64,000 nt of DNA from assembly GCF_026914265.1 (NCBI RefSeq), contig NC_069132.1:37503152-37567151 (forward strand), in the 5' to 3' direction. Shown here one piece after another: positions 55,876-64,000 of the stretch. The notes under the pieces are model-generated. The model was not told where the DNA came from and made no database searches. It saw only the letters and a list, made by a program, of their open reading frames with translations. The stretch comes from Mya arenaria. Its lineage: Eukaryota; Mollusca; Bivalvia; Myida; Myidae. The stretch's first letter is position 1, and each line of letters opens with the position of its first letter. A program made the position numbers and the translations under genes.

Positions 55876-58800
55876 ATGGCGAATGAAAATTCAAATAATC
55901 CTGAGGTTGATCAGGACAAGTTTGATGAAACAGCGATGGATGAAAATATGGACGACTCGAAGATGAAATTCTTGAACGCCAATGGCGACGACCCACATGT
56001 TAAAGTTGAGATCAGTTCCAGCTCAGATGGCGACGGTTCTTTTACGGGTCTGGGTAAGGAGGAGTTAATGAAGTATGCCACCGATCCATTCTGGGTTCGC
56101 ACCAGAAAGATCCTTTTTGGCTTGTTTTGGATCGGTTGGGTTGGAATGTTGGTTGCAGCTATCCTCATCATTGTTTTTGCGCCGAAATGCCCTGAACGCC
56201 CCGACCTGAAGTGGTTCCAGAAGGATGTCATCTATCAGATCCAGCCAAAGTCATTTAAGGACACGACTAAGGACCCTACTAGTGTTGGTGCTGGTGTCGG
56301 AGACCTTCAAGGTTTGTCACTTTGAGAATAAGTTTTTAATTATCCATTTAAGACATCAGGTAAATTACTGTATATAAATACTGACAATAATAAAAGCAAT
56401 TAACTTTGACCCATCATATTAACCTAATCAGCTTAAATACTAGAGAACATGTACAATTATATTATGAGGTTGGTAATTTTATTATTTAAAACCAAAAATT
56501 TGTTGACAATAAGTACGCACATACATGTATATATACACAGATATGTTAGGCCAAGTCAATAGGTCCATGGATTAAGAAAAACATTGCTAGATTGTTTTTT
56601 TATTGCAGGAATCCTTGAAAAGGTTCCTTACCTTGAAGACCTAGGAGCCAACACCATGTGGATCAACTCGATCTTCAAATCCGGTGGATTGTACGACGGA
56701 AACGATGTTGAGGACCACAAGGCTGTTGACGAAATCTTTGGTGGCATGGCAGCGTTTGATCTGCTAAGAAAAGAAACAAAGAAGAAGGGTATGTAATTGC
56801 CTCAGAAGTTCTATTTCATAGAATCATTTGGTCTTTGTTCACTGTTTGATATAAATAATTATCTGAATTCATGATTACCCCTTGTCTTATAAAGGTATGA
56901 AAATGATCCTGGACTTCATTCCAAATCACACTGGAAAGAAGCATGAATGGTTTGTAAAGAGCGAAGCAAAGGATGCCGATTATGCAGACTTCTACATCTG
57001 GGCAGATGGAGATTCTTCCACACCACCAAACAACTGGGTGGGTTTCAAATATTCACTCCGAAAAATTTATTTGCATCAATTTCTAAGAGTATTTAAGTGT
57101 TCTCTTGCATTTCTGCGACAGTGTCATACATTAAGTGTTTAGCAAAGACAAATACATTTGTTTTTGTACACCTTTATCAGGAAGGGGAAATATTGATGTT
57201 GTGGTTCATGTTTTATTTCTTATATTGTACAGAAAACGACATACGGAGAGCCTGCTTGGACCTACTCAGCTGACAGAAAACAATGGTATTACCACTCTTA
57301 TATGCCAGAATATCCTGACCTCAACCTGCGAAATGATGAAGTCATTGGTCAACTAGATGTAAGTTTCGAAAGTTGAATGTATATAGTCGATTAACATATT
57401 ACTATTGATAGGGTGATTTATTGAACACTAGTACATATAATTTGATGGCATTGTTACAACTTTTTGTATTCACTAATGATAGACTAAAGTTAATGCACTG
57501 ACTCCTTCAATGATTTTTTATTTAAAGTAACCAATGAAAAACAAGTACAAATCTACTGTATTTTTGTATCAGGGCATCATGAGGTTTTGGCTGGAGAAGG
57601 GAATTGATGGCTTCGCAATCCAAGGACTGCAGCGCTTGGTGGAGGGAAATGACACATCCGCAATAGAATTTGAAACAGGAGAACAAACCAACGATCAGCC
57701 TGAAAACCTGAAGCTTGTCTCTCGATGGAGAGGAATTGTTGACTCTTTCTCAGACAAGCCAGGCCGGGAAAGGTTTGTACTTTTTGGTTTATTTAATATT
57801 ACTGCTTAACCTAAAACATGCATGAAAATATATAAATAGCATGATGTTGTTAAACTCTAATTCAAAGTGACCAGAAAAAAAGGAAAAGATGGTTGTTAAG
57901 TTTAGACTTATTGAAAGAATAAAAGCATCTGTAGTTTTGGTAAATCTGAATTTTTTAAACAGTCATTTTCATTTAATCAGTCATTTTCATTTCAAGAATG
58001 TGAAATTTATTCCCAACACTGAAGTGTTATCTATGTGGTGTTAATGATTCATCTTCATTGTATAGGGCACTGATTGGCTCTGTGGCTGGAAATGCTAACT
58101 TGACTGCAGAGTATGCACAAGCCGGGATGCATGTTGTTACGTCACAAGCCCTGGTTGGTTTGAATCCTGCTGTATGTAATCAGGCCTGTTTCAAGGAAAC
58201 GTTAGAAAAATCAACAGGAGCATCAGGCTGGAAGGGATGGATGGTAAGTTAAATATATTTAACTTAACTATCTCTGAGGAAGTTGATAATGTAATTTTAA
58301 CATAGTTATGCTTACTGGCAGTGACAGTCGAAACCTTTTGAAGAAATTTTATTAACTTCGTTGAATTAGAAGGCAGATTGAGAAGCATGAGAAATGAAGT
58401 TACAATCATAAATAGGTTATTACTCATGCTTAATATTATTGAAATACAAGATCATAAATAATTCAATTGTGGGATCCAAATCTGCAGAAATCCTTTGTGT
58501 CAAATACAACTTCTGGATCAAAATGTATTACCAATGAATTTAACCCGAATGCCTTTTCATTAAGGTTGATAATGAGAACAGTGGACGATTTGCCAGCCTC
58601 CTCGACTCCACACAACAGATGGCAATGCAGGTACTTCACCTATTGCTGCCCGGAACACCAATCATCTACTACGGAGATGAGATAGGCATGAAGAACGGAC
58701 AGGTCTCCAGTGCCACGGTGAAGGATCCATTGAATGCGTTCATTGTAAGCTGCATGCTATTTCATAATTAGATTTTCTGTTTTTGAACACCCACCATTTT

Positions 58801-60739
58801 GTGCTGGGTTCTTATAGGAATCACCTTGTCTTGTCTTTTCTGGGACATCAGGACAAGTCTTACTTTTTTCCATAACTGAATATGTTTTGGAGGTTGAACA
58901 TTTTTGACTACCATTTCATAGTGCAAGGATTTTAGATGTGTGCTTCTTTTGGCTGTTGTAGTCTGCTACAGTTTTGTTTCCAATATTAAAGGGCAATAAC
59001 TGTAGCGTAAAAATAAGAATTCTTTTAGAAAGACACATGCAGTGGTCGAAATTTACACAAGCTGCAAGCCCTGCACTGGTAAAATGTCTTTCGGCCTTGC
59101 TCAAATTCTGAATTTTATATAGTAGGGCTTGTTAAAAAATTTGATGCCAAGCAATAGTATAAGAATTCGGGCTTGTTAATCCAAAAGTCTAATTACGATG
59201 ACTGAACATGTATAATAGTATTACATTTCACCCAGTGCGAAGTAATACAAATAGGACCTGCAATAACTTTATCATGAATTTTCAGTCATTTATTTTCCAT
59301 ATTTGTTACATTGTAATCCGGATCCAAAACTCTTTTGTTATTTCAAAACTATTTTGGATCACCAATCAATAAAAATCCACATAATCACCATTGGGAAGAA
59401 AAAAAACATAAGCTTTTAACTGTACATGGAGGAAAACCTTCATCAAACATTAAAGGAAACACTTGTATTATAGACTGGACGGGATGCTTATCGTACTCCC
59501 ATGCTTTGGAAGAACATGCCCAATGCTGGCTTCTGTGCTGCGGACATCACACCCTGGCTGCCTATTGGTGATTTTGAATCTGAAACTGTTGAGGTAAGAT
59601 ATCAAATTATTGCCCATTTGTGTGTGATTTTAGGTTGTTTATCCATTTTGGAAAATGTTGTATTTCTTCACATTTTTAAGGGACTAGACACCAGATGTTC
59701 CCAAAATCAGCAAATACAGTTGTTTCCTCAAAACAAGCCTAAAATTGTCTATATATGTCACATAATATGTGTAAATATATAAATGAGATAGTATGATGCC
59801 ATTAATACATCATTTTACATGATTTAAGAAATATTTTGTCGCTGTCTTAGCTGAGTGTACCTGTTTAACAAAAGTGCATAATGGTTTCCCAGTTTATAGT
59901 GCATATATATATATTTAATATGTGAAAGTCACGTGATATGTACAGATAAATATACTGGCCATAATTTCTAAATTTACTGGGATTTTCATGGTACACAGAC
60001 CCAGTAAATTTGGAATTGGAAAAATATGCAGGAACCTTTTTGTGAAAGATAATTTGTCGTAAGCGAGATACATCAGTAAGATTTAGTGCATTGAACACAA
60101 CAATATCAGTTTAATGTTAAGTTTATTTACTATTTTCTTTTGTTCTGGCAAAAGTATCATCTGGTGTCTAGTCCCTTTAAGTCTCTGATTAGAATGGTAG
60201 CTATGGTAATCATAATGCTCACTTAGTAGCATGAGAATAGTCTACAACAATATTTTTATATCGGCTATTATCTGTCTTCAAAATATGTACATAAAATGCT
60301 CGTAAACAATGGTTGTTGGGTTTCATTTTTGTATGCTTAATAATTACACTACTGGTCAATTTCCATACTTATTTATACTTCAATAACTGGATGTCTTTTG
60401 TTTTTTCAGTACAATCACGCCCATCTTCAGGGTTACAACATATTCAAATCCTTCAATGATCTAACAGTACTTCGTAAAAATGAGGCATTCCAGTTCGGAT
60501 CCATTGAAATTGGCCTGCTGAACGACCAAATACTCTACTTCACCCGTAAAGCAAAGGGATTCCCAAGCTACCTGGTCGTCATCAACAAGGGTGCCAGGAC
60601 GGTCGGCTTTTCCGATGTAGCAGACAGTATGACCCTGGTCTATGACTCTGCAGGCGTTGACAGAGTGGGCGAGACATTTAACCTGAAGGAAGCCCCAATT
60701 GCTTTTGCAAATGGGGAGATATATGTTTTCCAGTTTTAA
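55876..60739 (+). CDS. SLC3A2: SLC3A2 (4F2hc/CD98)-like heavy chain of heteromeric amino acid transporters
   Basis: Nine exons: 55876-56311, 56609-56788, 56895-57037, 57233-57358, 57573-57772, 58066-58243, 58565-58744, 59474-59593, 60410-60739. All are GT-AG and phase-consistent. The product is 630 residues, the same length class as human SLC3A2. Residues 1-77 are an acidic cytoplasmic tail ending in KEELMKYATDPFWVRTR, the family's juxtamembrane signature. Residues about 78-101 are one membrane span (type II). Cys105 (APKCPERPD) is at the place of the cysteine that makes the disulfide to the light chain. An alpha-amylase-like ectodomain follows: VIYQIQPKSFKD, MILDFIPNHTG, GIDGFAIQGL, LLPGTPIIYYGDEIG. 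The glycosidase nucleophile position in GIDGFAIQGL is not Asp, so the ectodomain should be inactive, as in 4F2hc. It traffics and stabilises light-chain transporters at the plasma membrane. rBAT (SLC3A1) is the less likely alternative. Confidence 0.92.
59100..59215 (+). repeat. Dispersed repeat shared with 50677-50785
   Basis: Carries GGGCTTGTTAAAAAATTTGA, AGTATAAGAATTCGGGC and AAAAGTCTAATTACGATGAC, matching the copy in ALKBH1 intron 5. It lies in intron 7 of the SLC3A2-like gene. Confidence 0.7.
59680..60175. mobile_element. TIR element, GGGACTAGACACCAGATG ends, TTTAA flanks
   Basis: The left end GGGACTAGACACCAGATG is the exact inverse of the right end CATCTGGTGTCTAGTCCC. TTTAA flanks both sides (59675-59679 and 60176-60180), read as a target duplication. 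It is 496 bp, AT-rich and non-coding. It lies in the last intron of the SLC3A2-like gene. A broken relative lies at 35155-35325. Confidence 0.88.
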
Positions 60740-62144
60740 AAAATCTTTATTTATTGTGTGCTACTTTAGGTCCTTTTTTGAAGGCAGTTTGGAGATAAGC
60801 ACTTTAGAAGAATGAATTGAAAGTGTCTAAAAAATATTTGATGTGAAATATGTGATTTTTATTATTTCACTTTATACAATGAAATGAACATTAAATTGAG
60901 TTAAAGAGATAATCAGTTCGGATTGAATGTTTTTAAAAGAGAGCGTTGACATGCCTAGAAAAAGACCTAACTAAATTTGTTGAACCTACATGTACATGCA
61001 TTCAGTTATTGACTGTCCAAAGCAGTATATTATACAAGCCTATTTTATGTGTTTTGTCTAAACTAGCTTAATGTTTGATAATTATATGAAATGGATAAAA
61101 TGAATGGTTTAAGAATGGACAAAACCTACACACTGAGGACGTTAATTCTGGTTTAAAGTGGAACATCCTTTAATACAGTAAGTCAATATGGCTCATTTTT
61201 ACTGCTAAAACAATACATTGTATTTTAAGATTTAGGATATCTAACATTTGCGTGACTGTATACATTCTAAAGAAACATAGCATGGAACAGACAAAGAAAA
61301 TACTAATGTTTTTTTGAGCTTGAAATGTTAGATATTTGGATATGAGCCCAAGATAACAATGTTGGCAGTCTGCCTTGTTGATGAGATTGTGTGGAACATC
61401 TATTCATTTGTATGACATGTATGTAGGTTAAACAGATTTTACAACAGATAACCTTGGTCTACTGATGACCTGAAATTGCAGAATACAATGTTGACAGATG
61501 TATTTGAAACCATGTACATTTCATCTATTGTCATAGATACATTGTATACTCAATTATCTCGGTCATCAGAACACTCGACTCTTTAATTCTTTTTACTTCC
61601 AGAAAAATGCTTAGCCCGATGAATATTTTCTTTCTATAGAAAAAAGTATAAAATGTTGAAGTTAAATGAAATTTTACGAGTTTCTTTTTCGGCAAACCTG
61701 TATTTAAGCTTTCTTATAATTGTTCCTCTTCTTGTTGAAACTCGAATAAATTAACTGATGTCAAATTTGTTTGTTTCTTATATTCAACATTCCGACTGGT
61801 TTTCATTGTCATGAAAATGTTTCCCACGTTAAAAGGTTCATAACTCGAGTAGTTATCCGCAGCGTATTATCATTCCCATTCATTAGAGGTTTGATAATGA
61901 TAAATCTAACGCATAGCATCATCAAAATAATCCGAAACATAATGACGATATTGGCAACTTAAATACAGATGATGTTTTCTATGAAGCCGTTTACACCAAT
62001 TTGTTGCTCAGATATCTTGAATCTGGAGAAGCATGATGCTACAGGTTATGTATGCTTAATATATTTTTAAAAAAGTTCATAACTCCAGTGATAAACCATT
62101 CAACTGGCACATGCTGATGACACGCGGATCAGGCAGTGGTTTCT
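60740..62144. other. 3' UTR of the SLC3A2-like gene and spacer
   Basis: AT-rich sequence after the stop codon. An AATAAA at 61745-61750 could end a 1-kb 3' UTR. Nothing else is recognised. Confidence 0.45.
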
Positions 62145-62450
62145 GCAGAGACCGCTCGATAAGCTAGTGGTTTAGGGTTCGCCTCGGATGCAGAAGGTCG
62201 TTGGTTCAAACCCCGGGCGCATCATACCGAAATACGTCAAAATATGGTACTAGAAATTTTCTAGGCTAACTGTTGTGTACAAATTACTGGTTTATACCTT
62301 GTATCTCTGCTTTACACCGAGCACGATAATAAACCAATCGCTCAAAATCCGCTCCGTGTCTCCCAGTCCCAACGTCGAGTGTCGGGGTATATGTACAACA
62401 TAAAACAAGCATGTCTCATCTGTTCTTGTTTCCAAAAACAGCCAGTTAGT
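62145..62450 (+). mobile_element. tRNA-derived SINE, plus orientation
   Basis: The head GACCGCTCGATAAGCTAGTG and GGTTTAGGGTTCGCC (A-box-like) is followed by a perfect B-box GGTTCAAACCC at about 62200-62210. The body contains a CGTGTCTCCCAGTCCCAACG motif. The anticodon arm is irregular. The right end is not precisely defined. Confidence 0.6.
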
Positions 62451-62843
62451 AAGGAGTTCAGGTCGAGTCAAAGGTTGCTGAGATAAAGACTGCATAAGTA
62501 GCGTTGGAACGAGAGAGGAACGGCGGACTAAGTTGAGATAAAAAAACCCATCTTTTTTTGATTAGGGTGGAAATTGGCACCATCATGGGGCTCATTTTTT
62601 ACACACTGAACTGTTTTCAAATATCTTTTTCAGTATGATAAAATCGATAGATATCACAATTCATGTAATATTTTTACGAACAACTAAAAACGACGGAACT
62701 AATAGCCAGCATCGTCAAATTGATTAAGTATTGCCTACTTTATATTAAACCAAACACTAATTCGTATTTCATTTCCAATCTTCATGCCCATATAAGCTAA
62801 ACCTGATTATTAAATAATTAAGTTTTAAGTTTTGCCTAATTTT

Positions 62844-63000
62844 ACAATACAATACAATACAATACAATACAGTAGTAGTTTATTTCGCATAAAAACATTT
62901 TTTTACAACTACCGTGTTTTGATAGCATTAATTAAAGAGACCAGGACAAGCTGGACCAACTATGCGTTGAGGGCCGACAGAGCGCCTTTGTTGGCCTTTC
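62844..63000 (-). mobile_element. Probable LINE 3' end, minus orientation, GTATT-repeat tail
   Basis: At 62844-62871 five to six ACAAT-type pentamers occur. On the minus strand these follow GCGAAATAAACTACTACT, i.e. AATAAA then a pentamer tail, the same design as the LINE tails at 43.1 and 44.4 kb. The body extends a short way right and is not recognisably coding. Confidence 0.45.
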
Positions 63001-63004
63001 CGGT

Positions 63005-63365
63005 AAGGATAAATGTTGCAACAGATGTGTTTTGGATGTTGGAACTATGAGAGGAAGAGGTATGTTCGCTAACGAAACAGCCAAACAGATGTGTTTTAGA
63101 TGTTGAAAATATGAGAGGAAGAGGTATGTTCGCTAACGAAACAGCCAAACAGATGTGTTTTAGATGTTGAAACTATTACTATGAGAAGAAGAGGTATGTT
63201 CGCTTACCAAACAGCCAAACAAATGTGTTTTAGATGTTGAAACTATTACTATGAGAAGAAGAGGTATGTTCGCTTACCAAACAGCCAAACAAATGTGTTG
63301 TAGATGTTGAAACTATGAGAAGAAGATGTATGCTAGCTAACCAAACAGCCGTATAGATATGTTGA
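63005..63365 (+). repeat. Tandem repeat, about 5 units of 60-67 bp
   Basis: Units share AGATGTTGAAACTATGAGA, GGAAGAGGTATGTTCGCTAA, CGAAACAGCCAAACAGATGT. Neighbouring copies are nearly identical (for example two at 63160-63300 with CTATTACTATGAGAAG). Non-coding. Confidence 0.92.
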
Positions 63366-63558
63366 AGCTGTTTCAACTGCTAACCGTACATCCTGATAGA
63401 TGTACTGAAGCTTTTAAAACTATGACCGCAAGATAATCAATATAACAATCGCGTTCCTGATCTACCCGTTTAATTTACATGGAACAAATGCATGCAAATA
63501 TATACATACATATAACAAAGTAAACTTTTGTTACAAAATCTCTGAGATGTAATAAATA

Positions 63559-63564
63559 TTTTAT
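63559..63564 (-). terminator. Polyadenylation signal of the minus-strand gene at the right edge
   Basis: TTTATT on the plus strand (AATAAA on the minus) lies about 43 bp downstream of the stop codon at 63609-63607, supporting this as the gene's 3' end. Confidence 0.55.
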
Positions 63565-63606
63565 TATAATAGCAACTATGAATGCCTGCTTGAGTTTTTT
63601 GAAGAA

Positions 63607-64000
63607 CTAAACCGGCATAGCCATGCTATGTACCTTTGCAGCTTTGTTTTCTAGCATTGGAGCCCTATAGTGCTTTAAAAGTGTATTGCTATTTTTCCTA
63701 AATGGTGCAGGCAGCGTTCCTTTCTTCAGCACCTTTTTAGATACAGCACTTTGCATATCATTATTAAACTTCGACTTAGTATATTTTCCACTTTGATGTT
63801 TGGGGTCCACGTCAGAATCGTTGTTTATTCGGTTTATCTCGGGCATGACCGATGGATTTTGAGTGTATGACCGATCCAGCTTGTTCCTGGCCAGCATCCT
63901 TGGGCTTTTAGCTCGCCTCGCCAGAAATTCCTGAAGCTCCTTCGTCGCTTCCTCTCTAGTCCTTATGGGCAGCAAACTTTTGATCTTTACCGTTGGTGTC
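63607..64000 (-). CDS. Last exon of an unrecognised gene, 5' part outside the window
   Basis: The minus strand is open from the window edge to a stop at 63609-63607, about 130 codons (edge frame TPTVKIKSLLPIRTREEATK). The protein is basic and polar, with ELQEFLARRAKSPRMLARNK, then VMPEINRINNDSDVDPKHQ and, near its end, LLKHYRAPMLENKAAKVHS. It looks disordered after an initial amphipathic helix, has no signal peptide or membrane span in the visible part and matches no domain I know. Base composition is markedly less AT-rich than the spacer. A polyadenylation signal follows closely. The real start of the exon cannot be set because no acceptor is seen before the edge. Confidence 0.65.
   Translation of the reverse strand, partial: TPTVKIKSLLPIRTREEATKELQEFLARRAKSPRMLARNKLDRSYTQNPSVMPEINRINNDSDVDPKHQSGKYTKSKFNNDMQSAVSKKVLKKGTLPAPFRKNSNTLLKHYRAPMLENKAAKVHSMAMPV

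Noticed and set aside
56800-60739. SLC3A-like ectodomain as an active glycosidase
   Set aside because: The nucleophile position in GIDGFAIQGL is not Asp, and the single membrane span, juxtamembrane signature and Cys105 place it with transporter heavy chains.
62150-62222. tRNA gene on the plus strand
   Set aside because: A good B-box is present, but the acceptor ends do not pair over 7 bp and the anticodon arm is irregular. Called a SINE head.

Overview
This is eukaryotic nuclear DNA from an animal, most likely a bivalve mollusc. It is AT-rich, its genes are split into short exons with GT-AG introns, and the spacers are dense with short terminal-inverted-repeat (TIR) elements, tRNA-derived SINEs, LINE 3' ends with pentamer tails and period-100 to 160 tandem arrays of the kind common in bivalves. 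The motif TACATGTA recurs. No bacterial features are present. All exon models below were built by hand from splice signals and reading-phase agreement.

Layout: (1) 0.8-3.1 kb, minus strand: two exons of a CRT-like (chloroquine-resistance-transporter family) membrane transporter, with a 25-copy 20-bp minisatellite in the intron. (2) 3-8.7 kb: mobile elements only. (3) 8.7-25.8 kb, plus strand: a 13-exon gene whose exons join in phase to an 843-residue protein. It has an RG/Q-rich head, an intact KptA/TRPT1 tRNA 2'-phosphotransferase domain, a repetitive linker and a degenerate EXD1/RNase D-like domain with a lysine-rich tail. This unusual fusion is the main find. (4) 26-33 kb: tandem arrays and no genes. 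(5) 32.7-34.8 kb, minus strand: one plausible exon of an RRM-like RNA-binding protein. (6) 36-44.5 kb: tandem repeats, a 1.37-kb TIR element nested in a SINE, and a broken LINE. (7) 44.5-51.8 kb, plus strand: a complete ALKBH1 gene in 6 exons. (8) 54.4-55.8 kb, minus strand: two orphan candidate exons. (9) 55.9-60.7 kb, plus strand: a complete 9-exon SLC3A2 (4F2hc/CD98)-like heavy chain of 630 residues. (10) 63.6-64.0 kb, minus strand: the last exon of an unrecognised gene.

The three complete genes lie in the same direction but are not an operon. Two of them concern tRNA or nucleic-acid modification: KptA removes a splice-junction 2'-phosphate, and ALKBH1 is a demethylase/dioxygenase. The third supports amino-acid transport at the plasma membrane. 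The fusion would place an NAD+-dependent RNA end-modifying enzyme on the same chain as a pseudo-exonuclease fold that, in EXD1, is known as an RNA-binding adaptor of the piRNA pathway. That functional link is an inference.
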